NCBI GenBank assembly: GCA_900074885.1
Contig: FJUW01000016.1
Location: forward strand, 785,219 to 849,218
DNA length: 64,000 bases
Direction of reading: 5' to 3'
Source: Rhynchosporium graminicola
Taxonomy: Eukaryota; Ascomycota; Leotiomycetes; Helotiales; Ploettnerulaceae
Position numbers and translations under genes: made by a program. Shown piece by piece: positions 25,787-36,275 of the stretch (the first letter of the stretch is position 1; every line of letters starts with the position of its first letter). Below the pieces are notes generated by a model. That model was not told where the DNA came from. It ran no database searches and worked only from the letters and a program-made list of their open reading frames with translations.

Positions 25787-28600
25787 GTATTATTACTCCT
25801 TAAGATAACGTATAATTACTAGTATTTCCTTATTATAAATTTCATAGTTATATTTAGCTAAAGCGTTTTTCTTCGAAAAGAATATATAAGATCGTAAGTA
25901 TCCTTAGTCGTCGAATTATATAAGTACCCCTTCTACTACCTATCTAGAGAAGTCTGTTTCGAGTATTATTTCTTAGTTAGGGTTAAATTACGCTAGCGTA
26001 AGTCTAGTAGTAAATATATCTTTTAGCTTCTTAAACGTTTCGTTTATAGCTTTATCTTACTACTATAGCTAGTCCTTATAAGTAAGCTATATTAATAGTA
26101 GCGTAATTATTAAGTAATCCCTAATAAATATCCGATAGAAATTCGTAAATCCTAAGAAGCTTCGTACTTCTTTTACTAAGGTCGAGGGTTCCTATTTTCG
26201 AATCCCTTATACTTTCTTAGGGTCTATTTGAATACCCTCTTTTATATCGATTACGAACCTAAGGTATTTTGTTATTTATACTTCGAATTCGCACTTATCG
26301 ATATCTAGTTATAATCTAGTCTCATGTAATCTTATTATAACTTTCGCTACTTGCTTTTAGTAGTAGTAGTAGTTACTATCTATATAGATTAGGATATTAT
26401 TAATATAAGTAGAATAGAATTCGTCTAAGTAGTCGCGTAAAGCCTAATTAATATATTATTAAAATATACTTAGAGTATTCGCGAGTCTAAAAGGAGTTAC
26501 TAGCTACTTATATAGACTATATCTCGTGCGAAAAGCTGTTTTCTATTCGTTATTAGTAATAATACGTATCTTATAAAAAGTAATAGTAATATCTAGTTTC
26601 GTAAACTATTTCGCTTTCTCTATATTCCGGAGAGTCTTATAGATCAGTAGTAGTAAGTATCGATCCTTCTTCGTAATTCGATTTAAACCCCGGTAATTAA
26701 TATAAAATCGTAGCCCGCCTCCTAGTTTCTTTACGAATAAGATAAGGGTAGCAGCAGGCGAGTTACTAACTCGAATAAATCCCTTATTAAGAAGCTTCGT
26801 AAGAGTCTTCTGTAGTACTAAGAGTTCATCGCGAGACATATTATACAGGGGGCCCCAGGGTACCGTAGGTTCCTTGAACTGATCCTAAGCTTCTGCTGCT
26901 ACTACCCGATTAACCTTCTTCTGCTTCTATTTGCGATTTTCGACAGAAGCTATTCTTTTCCCGAGCTCTCTAACTCGGAGCTCGACTCGTCTATCTCGAC
27001 TACTTTCGTCTTCGACTTTTTCGTCTTCGTCTTAGCTATTACTATATAGCTTTTCTTCTTCTCGGTTTTAGCTAGCTTTATATAGTAGTTACGAACTATA
27101 TATCTATCTTATCTATAGTAGAGGTAAAGTCGTTCCGATTTCTGTCTTTCGATCTTAGTAGGACTTACTTATTAGGGTTCTTTCCTTATTATTATAGCTA
27201 TAATAATAATAAGAGTTACTTCTTACTTTATTAAGTCTATTATATATCGATCCGCCTTAGGGGACTATCCTTATACTTACTTCTATTAGTCTATTCTAGC
27301 TAATAGCTCTTTAACTTCGGTTAGCTAGTCGCTAACTATTTATAGTTATAAATAGTACTTTTCATATAACTATTCCTCTTTTATTCCGACTATACTATAG
27401 ACTAAGATAGTAATAATAGTAGCCTTTAGGTAACTCATCTTAATTATATCTGCCTAGTTCTATCTCTCTGCTTCGAGGATCAGCTAATTGAAATTATTAA
27501 GGAACTTATTTAAAGGATAAGCTTCTTACTTAATCTTATTTAGTTAGCTTATAGCTTTCTACTAATAATAAGAGTTATAAAAAGCAGTAGCTATCTATTA
27601 GAATAGCCTCTCGACTATTAACTGCTCTTACCTCTAAGCGAAGCTTACCTAAGGGTAAATTCGCCCTATAGCCTCGCCTAAGAGATAGCTAAATATATAC
27701 TATATCCTTTCCCTCTTATTACTAATAGCAGTAGTATTAATCTCTAGCTTCGCTCGTAGGATACTTTCGAATTAGGAGTATAAGGCTAGGTTAGTGCCGT
27801 CGAACTTTTCGGGTTTTAGTATATATTACTTAGTTATCGTAAGTAGTTCCGAGGTTATCGATTATATTATATCAATAGGGGTTAGTACTACTAATAGCAC
27901 TAGCAGTACATTTCGTCGTGCTTTCATATCTTCGATCCTACTAGTTAGAGTAGCGGTCGTATTTACTTATTATACTACTAGCTTAGTAACTTATTATCTT
28001 TATACCTCGAAGGTATCTAATAGCTACTGAGGAAGCTGTTCTTCTGCTATAGTGAACTATATATTCTGGCGTTATTACAGTTACTACCTGTATAATAGTC
28101 ATATAAATAGCCGGACCTATCGTATATAGTCCGAGGCGTCTATTTATTATAATCGTAAGTAAGGCAGCCGGATCTACTATATATAGTCCGAGGCGTCTAT
28201 CTCCGTATCGTAGGTATACGTATAGTAATAGTAAGGCTAGGGTACTAACTTTCTTATATAATCGTAAGTAAGGCAGCCGGATCTACTATATATAGTCCGA
28301 GGCGTCTATCTCCGTATCGTAGGTATACGTATAGTAATAGCAGAGCTAGGGTACTAGCTTTCTTACGCACTTGTAGGTAAGGCAGCCGGATCTATTATAT
28401 ATAGTCCGAGGCGTCTATCTCCGTATCGTAGGTAAGGCAGCCGGATCTACTATATATAGTCCGAGGCGTCTGTCTCTATATCGTAAGTATGCGTATAGCA
28501 ATAGCAGAGCTAGGGTACTAGCTTTCTTACGCGCGCGTATCGTCTACTGCTTGAAAGCAGATCCTCCTTCGTTTAATTAAGAATATTAGGAATAAGTTAA
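25787..28600 (-). mobile_element. Element Z: oldest Gypsy retrotransposon in the nest, partial
   Basis: On the minus strand, gag-like sequence (about 27,000-28,000) is followed by reverse transcriptase (about 26,150-26,890) and the start of RNase H (about 25,790-26,050). The RNase H segment is cut at 25,786 by the Y LTR. One stretch, 26,606-26,839, still has a 77-codon frame without stops containing MSRDELL, the KKLGGGLRF block and NYRGLNRITK, characteristic of Gypsy reverse transcriptase. A zinc-knuckle-like segment near 27,130 has lost Cys to Tyr. Only about 240 bp separate it from the reverse transcriptase and no protease is visible. The 3' part of Z is not in the window. Its 5' LTR boundary is unclear. 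Confidence 0.8.
28109..28470. repeat. Five-copy interspersed tandem repeat
   Basis: A core of about 35 bp (AGCCGGATCTACTATATATA followed by GTCCGAGGCGTCT) starts at 28,109, 28,166, 28,275, 28,384 and 28,439. Spacing alternates: 57, 109, 109 and 55 bp. The longer units also share CTCCGTATCGTAGGTATACG and GCTAGGGTACTAGCTTTCTTACGC. The array lies just upstream (in the sense of element Z) of its gag-like region, so it is probably part of the Z leader, or a local expansion beside it. Confidence 0.85.
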
Positions 28601-28870
28601 TTCTAATATCACGGGGCGGATATAAAGTATATAGTATAAAAGCTCGTCTATATTACAAGGAGAATTAACTAAGGAGAGAAGGGAGGCGTAGGAGTCTCCC
28701 TTCGAAGAAAAGGTAATGCTACGGCCGCTAGTGGCAGTGGTATCGGTACACGTATAACCATAAGTCAGGTACTAGCGTAGACGCCTTAGGCGTTAAGCAT
28801 GCTAACGGGTGCAACCCGTCATAGTACCTGTAGAAGTTATCGATTTTAGTAGTATCTCTATAGAGGGGTG
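28600..28870. other. Non-coding, less RIP-affected segment with short inverted repeats
   Basis: Composition here is more balanced than in the block to the left. It contains potential hairpins: GACGGGTTGCACCCGTT on the minus strand (28,815-28,832 region), CGCCTTAGGCG (28,781-28,791) and GGGAGGCGTAGGAGTCTCCC (28,681-28,700). I see no open frame or protein similarity. It may be LTR or untranslated leader of element Z, or of a further element whose LTR starts at 28,871. Confidence 0.4.
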
Positions 28871-29050
28871 TGTTGCGAGGATATAGGTCTTAGCATGGAT
28901 CAGGTGACTGTAGTCACGTGTATAGTCCGTGCGGATATTCCTAGATAATATCTTTAGTCAACTCTCTATAATAATTAGTACTGCAATGCAACCAATATCA
29001 TTCAACTACTCTATGCCTTACTCTGAAGATCAACGTAACCTTGCCATACA
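28871..29050 (+). repeat. Possible solo or terminal LTR (about 180 bp)
   Basis: A GAGGGGTG purine tract (28,863-28,870) is followed by TGTTGCGAGGATATAGG, and a plausible TG...CA end is TTGCCATACA at 29,041-29,050. This looks like a copia-type tract-plus-LTR junction on the plus strand. There is no second copy in the window and no target duplication that I can verify, so boundaries are tentative. AT-rich repetitive DNA ends about here. Confidence 0.35.
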
Positions 29051-31359
29051 AGTGAATTATTAGTCGTATCATTTTGAAAATTTGAGTTTCATATTCAGGG
29101 TATACTTTAGGCCGTACCTTGGTCTTCTATCTACGATAAATAAAAACTGAATAAGTATTATATCAAATTTTCCAATACTAATTATCTAGGATATATATAA
29201 AGTGTACGTAATTCTTCAATGAGAACTAATGAGACCTTCTTATAATCATAGCTCAATATAAAATCGAGTTCTTACGAATTTGTCCCTGACAAATTTTCTA
29301 TAATTTTCGCTTATTCTCCAACTCAAGCTCTCAGCTCATGAATCTAAACACCAGCCTTCCGATCTCTCACAGTTCACAGCCATCGAACAAGGTACGACGG
29401 TATTACTTGATAGGAGGCCAGCAAAGAAAGCTCCTGAGTCTATGAGCAAACGGAACCCGAATACTTCGCCAATGTAACCCGCGCGATCGGAATATGGAAA
29501 AAGCAAACCTGAAGAGAAAATAACCCCTCGGTTGACCCCTCCATCAGCTAGCCAGCCAACCAGCCACAAGAAGGCAATACCCTCCTGCATTCAACCTTGC
29601 TGACCCCACTACTGTGCAGTTTGTCTGGCAGGTCTCAAGCCAATTGTCGTGCATTCACCACATCTGTGGTTCTAGCCCTGGCTGGATTTTGGCCCTCGGC
29701 TTTCGTCGAGATATACCACGTTTCTTTAGCAGCCTTACTAACAGTAACACAAGTGTGAGCAAGATAAACCCGCATCAGATTACAGAACGAGTACTGTAGC
29801 AATAGTTTTATTGTATCTTTCTTCTCCACGCATATCCCTCAACTGACAGCACGCGGCCACGCATGAGCCCAGGCTGAAAGTCTTCCTTCCCTATGCAGCC
29901 TCATGCACATATGCAGCATATCCACCCACCCACCTGCACGCCTCCAGGTCGCAGCCAGCGAGCGAGCTGACAGGCCGAACTTGTGGTAATGGGAGATGAG
30001 AGATCAGAGGCGAGACCGGAAACTTACCAGATGTCAAATGCAGGCAGGCTCGCGGCACATGTAGAGACTTCCGATTGCCGAAATTGAGAGATGTGAAGCC
30101 TTGGGATACAAGCCACAGAGTAGTATCGTTCGCTGCCTCACTTGTTCCAAGTACAGAATATGATAAACGTAAACAAGCTGCCTGAGAGGATGGCGTGGAA
30201 TGAAATGTAATTGATGGATGTTTGGAGTATGTTAATGCGGCCTCGGACACGCGATTGTGAAATCAATGTAAGTAAGAATGGATCAGAAGATTCATGGTGG
30301 GATGGCCATTCGTAAGTGCTTGTTTATGTATCTACTGTAACGCTCATATAAGCTAAGTAGGTAGAGTGAATAAATCACTGTACTATGTGTGCTGACAGTC
30401 ATATCATATGATATGCCACGAAGGCCATTCATCCCAATTTCCATCTAGCCAGGCAGCCAGTCAAGCAGATCGGCAGGCGATGAAGCCCGTGGGCCTTGCG
30501 CGCGCCATTTGCACCCTTGATATTCTTTGCCGATCCTTTTTTCAACCTCATTTTTTTGTATCGACATTTTTCCAAGACACCCAACCCACCCTCCACATTT
30601 TTTGCGACCCCAATACTATTTTCGTCGTGATCGTCAAAGTAAGTAAGGCAAGACCATCAAATCCATCCACTCTCACGCCGTATTATGTCATGAAGTCCAT
30701 CCGACCGATCCGAAGCAGCACTCGTCTTGCGAGTAAACAAACAATCCTTTGCAAAATAGCTCCAGCAGTCAAGTCTGGTGCAAAAATCCAGTGTGAAGAG
30801 GAAACGTTTTGGCCGTTGGAAATTTGAAACATTTCTCGTGATTAAACGATAAAAGTTGTAAGATTGGTTTTTTTTTGGGATCACGTGGTCATTGTGTCGC
30901 CGAAGAAAAGCGTATAAATGCGATGATCGTGAAAGTCTATGGCCGTATCTGATCGTGAAATGAGAAACAAGTGCTGCCGCCGTGTTGTAGAGCTTCATAA
31001 ACGTATCGTGATCGCATCGTAAAAACCATGGAAGCCTCAAAGTAGGGCACCGGTGACTATGAATGAGCATCCTGGTTCGCAAAAGCCTCCCGCCCTTATG
31101 TGCTATGATAATGAGTGCGAACGGAGGAGGCTGATACGTCTCTTGCACCGACCAAATTTCTTATTTTTGTACAGAGTGTTGCCTTGGAGAGAGACGACCG
31201 GGGCCGTCTTAGTCCGCCTTCGACATTGGTTTCCTCTTACCCTCGAGAGAAGAGCGGGTGGCCCTACTCACGTGGGGATACAGACTCTTCTGCACGAACT
31301 CTCATATGGTTGGCCTGAGTCTCTAGACTACGTGCCATGAGATGCGTGACTAGACTCAG
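29051..31359. other. Intergenic region at the transposon/gene boundary
   Basis: Composition returns to that of ordinary host DNA from about 29,300. Short overlapping frames of 60-160 codons occur on both strands (for example minus 30,657-31,148), but none shows a recognisable domain, consistent splice signals or a better alternative to chance. I see no RNA gene. The right part would be the 3' flank of the C2H2 regulator that ends at 31,360. Confidence 0.5.
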
Positions 31360-34300
31360 TTAGCCATATTCAGTTCGCAGAATATTGTCCAACTTACCAG
31401 GCCAGATGGCGGCTCTATCTAGCATGTAAGCCGTCAGCTTCAAGATTTTGCCTCCATAACCGCAATCGTCAGCTCCTGGGATTCTCTGTGCGAGTGCTCC
31501 AACGCTTGCAAGATCGAATTTCATCTTCAACTCTGCGCCAGACAAAACTTCTTCGATCTTGCTGAGCAGCTTGCAATCCTCTTCCTCTAGCAACATAATA
31601 CCTGGTACTTGACCAAAGTCAATCTCGTCCTTCCCTAAGATGCCGAGATAGCGTCCAACTCGCTCTTGTACTGTCGCAACCCACTCAGCGAGAACCTGTG
31701 CACAATCGAAAGCGCACATTGCTGATTGTAAGGGAAGTTCTCTTGATGTGTAATCGGCGAACGTGACTCCAAGCTTGTCGGACATCGACAGCGAGTCAGC
31801 GGCGTAAAATGCAGCCTTCCGCAAGTGGCGTTCTCGCTTGGAAGACGAGACAGGTCGAGAGGGTCCACGAGCACCGTTGATAAGTGGCCCAGTGGCTTTG
31901 AAATCAGGAGAGGAATTTGAGGTGGAAGGAGAATCAACGAAGACTGAACTCGTGGCAGAGTTATCGGATGGTTCAGTCGATTCCGAGTTCGAACCTGGAG
32001 AGTGCTGTGCGTGCTGAATGATTTCACTCCCACGTGAGAGCTCCTCCGCCATTCCATCCCAATCGCGCTGCCAGAACTTCTCCTTCGAACGGGACAGGTT
32101 CACAAAAAGGCGGACGTATGCAAGATCGAGGAGAGGTATACTATCAGCAGAGATCGGTCCAAATCCATAAGGATTCGGTCGCTCCAAACTGTGGTGGGGG
32201 TTGCTAGCCCAAGCAGCCTGCCACGCTTTGAGCGCTGGCTCGATGTGCCGATGCATCTTCTCAGTTTCCTCGTTTGTCCATACCTTATTATGGTGCCTTT
32301 GTCGAGTCTCCCAAATGTAATTATGAAGAGCATTGATAAGCACAAGACAACCAAATGTACTGGGTCGAAGGTCGCCGACGAATTCTCCGTACGCTTGCTG
32401 TTGCTGCTTTTCGCTTGAGCGTAGAAGTTCACCCAGCGCTTCGTGAAATTTGATCTGGTTGTGATCGGCCATCAAAGCACCACCCTTGGCGTAGAAACTT
32501 TGGGCAGTCTCCGCAGTCCAGAATTCCTCGTCACATGGGAGATTTAACATGATTTCCGAGTTCGTTAGAGCTGGGGTATGATTATAAGCGGATACCAAGA
32601 GGCTCGAGAGTATAAAAACTGCATAGAGTGTTCTCTTGCGCTCTTCCATACTTTTCCAGTTGAACCAGTCTTGTTGCTCGTCTAGCATTTCGCTCTTGAT
32701 GCCGGCATTGTTCCACTCGTCCGACATGCCCTCATCGCTCATATGGACATCCTGTTGATTTGGAACATGTCCAGATTGTGGCTTTAAAAGTTCCGCTGCT
32801 CGAGCAAGACTGACCAAGGCGGCACAATGAGTACTTGCAATATCGCCAGCTGTCTTATCTCCACAATTGTGACCGTAGACGACATTCAGCAACATGGCTT
32901 GGACAAGCCAAACTGGAGTGTGGACCGAGTTTTCAGGAAGCCTGGGACCGTGATCAACACCCGCTTTTCGGTGGTCTGCCTTCTTCACATCGGCCTTTCG
33001 CCTCTCTTCCAGGTATAACTGTATCATCTTCTTGGCTGAGTCGAAAAGGTCCTTCGACTGCACCTGCTCCATTTCGTAGAGGGCACCAATAGCAGCCATT
33101 GACAGAATGAGACATCCGCGTCCCCCTACTAAACCAGGATTTCCTCTGCCGTTATTCGAATAGGCTGGGACTTCAAAAGAAAGGGTAGGGATATGGAGGA
33201 AAGGTAGATGAGGATGAAAATAGCGAATGTAGGACCCAACGTAGCGTTGAAGATCGTGAGTGCCTTGTGAAATTAGCAAGTGCAAATGAAAACTTGAAGC
33301 ATATTATATAGAACGCTTTTCTGTTTTTCGGAAAAAGCCGATGATTCAGAGCGAACTTACTTGGGAGGTTTCGAGTAGTGTCACTGACGTTACTCGATCG
33401 GCCAGGGAAATGAGGAGACAATGGAGAGCTGGTAGTTGCCGAGAAAGAATATTTTCGACCGCCAAATGGCGCACACTGAGCAAGTGCAGCCACGAGTGCC
33501 TGACGAGTGCCATCCGTAATAGTAGCTAGTGGCAGGATGGAGTACATACTCCCGTTCATAGACAATGGCGTCTCGGGACCGAGATTCATTGGTGGGTGGA
33601 AGCCGTGAGTTGTAATACCTGGCATAACAGAGGGACTAAGTGAGCTCATGGATGGCGGTGGGGTCGAAAAATATGCATCATTTGGCTTCTGGGAAATGCT
33701 GTGGGGGGACATCGGGCCACCGTTCATCAAGTCATGAAATCCTTGGTTACTGAGATCCATCGCAAATGGGTTGGAGTTCATCAAAGGCGGTCCCATCATA
33801 GACTGCTGCCACATTGAGGCTGAAGATGTTGCAGGGTTGTTGGATCCATCCAGCATGACTTCGCTGATACCGCTCTGGCTTGCGGTGCTGATAGCAGATG
33901 GTGATGATCCGTCGATTGCATTCTCGTTACTTTCATGAAATGACATTTGGTGTTGGAAGCCATTCATCCAGTCGAAGTTTTCCTCCAAAGTCTGGCTTGC
34001 TGACATGTCTGGAAAGGCTTGGTGGTACGGAGAAGCACCATCTATCGCCATTGACTGTGGGGAATCATTATAATGGAGAGCATTTGGATTAATAGTCGAG
34101 CCTGGCCCAAATAGTAACCCCTCGAAATCAAATTCCGGGTTAAATCCCCCCGCTGCGGGCGCCGTTCTCAAACCACCCCCAAAGTCAAGATTATTGAAGC
34201 TATGCGTTTCCAATTTGGGCAGTCCATGGTTGCTGATGCCTCGCTGACCCATGGCCGCAGACATTCCACCAAAATGATACTCATTCTGCATTGGGAGACC

Positions 34301-34993
34301 AGCAAGACTGGGATGGCGGCTATGTGAGGGAGCGATGCCGCTTCGGGCAACATTGACGTTCGCAGCTGCCATTAGTTGCATATGAGCTCCATCAACATGG
34401 CTGATTGTGTTCGCCCGTGGCCTCATAGTCGCAGCTCCATGCCCATTGACTACCGAGTTCTTTCGCACTCTCCCGGGCCCAGCGGTGCTGCTTGCAGCAC
34501 TCTCTCTGCGATTTCTCGGCCTCGACGAAGGGGTCGTGGTCATATGTAGTTTCTGCTGGTGTCGTAATAACAGATCCCGACGAGCAAAGCATCTCGCACA
34601 TTCGGGGCATTCAAATGGCTTCTCTTTTGTGTGGGAGCGCTCGTGGCGCTTCAGATGTTCTAGTCGAGCAAAGGATCGTTGGCAAGTACCACATATGTGA
34701 GGTCTAGGCTTGTCGGTTTTTGGAGGGGGAAAATTGTTGGTGGTTTTGGGGTTCGAATTGCTACCTGTAGCTGCAAATTAGATACAATTCCTGTGTGCGC
34801 ATGACGGAACAATAAATACTCATGGTCTACAATTTGAACATTGACTGTAAGACCGGATTGTGTGCAATGTGTGCCATGATCACCTACCAATTTCTCCATT
34901 GTTCAGCCCACTATTGGCTCCAGCACTGACGGATGGAGGGGCAGCTGGCATGACAGGAGGCAGTTGTTCCAGAATCGTTGCTTCACTCCGCAT
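31360..34993 (-). CDS. C2H2 zinc-finger transcription factor with fungal-specific regulatory domain (ADR1/AmdX/Klf1-like)
   Basis: A nuclear DNA-binding regulator is predicted. Three exons (34,993-34,888, 34,770-33,361, 33,263-31,360) join in frame to 1,139 aa, with GT-AG introns of 117 and 97 bp. An alternative first acceptor 6 bp downstream is also in frame. Two adjacent C2H2 fingers lie at C62/C65/H78/H82 and C90/C93/H106/H111, with the FAR-x-EHLKRH-x-RSH and F-x-RRDLL-x-RHQQKLH pattern of the ADR1 class. A long low-complexity Ser/Asn/Met/Gly-rich middle (about 115-500) follows. From about residue 506 the sequence [20 protein letters not shown] starts a Fungal_trans-type domain, which runs to the C terminus. 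ADR1-class proteins often control carbon or nitrogen source use; the target here is unknown. The start ATG is the first in frame before the splice donor. The upstream 9.8 kb has no gene. Confidence 0.88.
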
Positions 34994-36236
34994 CGTCGAG
35001 CGAAAGAGAGAGATGTGCGAGTGAGGTCCAAGTTTCTCCTGCTGGCATCACTATGTGAACGTTTCTCAACACCTTCTTATTCTTGCGGTTCCTGGCGTAG
35101 AAGCAGGGAGTTTGTGGCAATGGAAGGGTGAGAATGGTGGGTTCGCACTTGCGGCTTTTCGAATGGCCAACGACAAATGGATCCGTGACTGGGGACCTAC
35201 AGGCCTGACGGGATTGCAGCGACGAGGTGCAGGAGGAAATCCACAAAGTCTGGGTGCTCCTCCAATTATCGCAGCGGTGATTCGGCTAAAGCTGGGATAT
35301 GGGGGCACTGTCTCTGTGTGGTTGCATCAACTCCGATGTGAGCTCTCCAGTAGAAATGCCGCTGCGCACGAATGAGGCCGGATATCAAGGGTCGTTAATC
35401 GTTATGAAGGTCTGGGTCTTTTTCGGCCTTGCTTGCCACGGTATGATATCGGTAAGTTTGTATGAGAAGGCTTCAGAGATGTCGGTATTGGAGGTGGTTT
35501 GTTGACTTAACCTTTGTCCAGGGCGGAACGGCAGAGAGGTTGCACAAAGACAAAAAAGAGACCCGTAACAGATGCGGCTGTGTATTGTAAATCAAGTCCA
35601 GTCAAATCAATGGAGGTGCTGAGAAGTAAGATAAGGTAAGGTACTGATTGTGTGAGAAGTCTGGCTTGTAGAGTTAACGCCGACAAAAGTAAACAATGCA
35701 GTGGGTAACAGATTGTATGTAAGGTAGGTTAGGTAGTGCTCGAGACTGGGAAGAGAATGAGGAAAGATGCAGAGCCGAGCAGAGTAGGGCAGGTGGTAGG
35801 TAGAGGCATAACATCGACGGCAGAGGGAGGTCGTGTCGTACTAGGAAGGCACTGTATTGTACAGTAATAGGTAGGAAGGTACCTACAGTAGGTACCTAGG
35901 CTAGCGATTACGGGTGAACAGGGACCAGACCAGCAGCGCCTTCGGAGCTAGGCAAGTAGGTACGTCTGTCTCCCTCTGACTGATCCCAATTCACCAAAAC
36001 AACGTGGGACATTCAATGAAGGACTTTGGCGTTCAGAAGTCTTGCATATGTTACAAGACTTTGCTCAAAAGCCACTTTATAGTAGGTATTCCCGAAAGTA
36101 ATGTGGCATTTCCTCACGCAATTCTCTATTACATACAACACACCAGGTTCCTTCACCTTCACCTTCACCTTCACCGTCATACCGCCGTTCCGTCCTTGCT
36201 GCTCGCCTCTTTGCAGCCCACTAGGCAAGCAGCAAC

Positions 36237-36275
36237 TTACCTACCTACCTACCTACCTACCTACCTACCTACCTA
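36237..36275. repeat. CTAC/GTAG tetranucleotide microsatellite
   Basis: About nine uninterrupted copies of the 4-bp unit CTAC, preceded at 36,150-36,176 by four copies of the 6-bp unit CTTCAC. It lies 1.2 kb upstream of the C2H2 regulator start. Confidence 0.95.

Noticed and set aside
30408..31340. Several overlapping frames of 95-163 codons near the transposon/gene boundary
   Set aside because: Low-information composition, both strands equally open, no recognisable motif and no consistent intron signals.
35055..35375. 106-codon plus-strand frame just upstream of the C2H2 regulator
   Set aside because: It overlaps open frames in other phases, has no family resemblance and lies in the probable 5' leader of the regulator.
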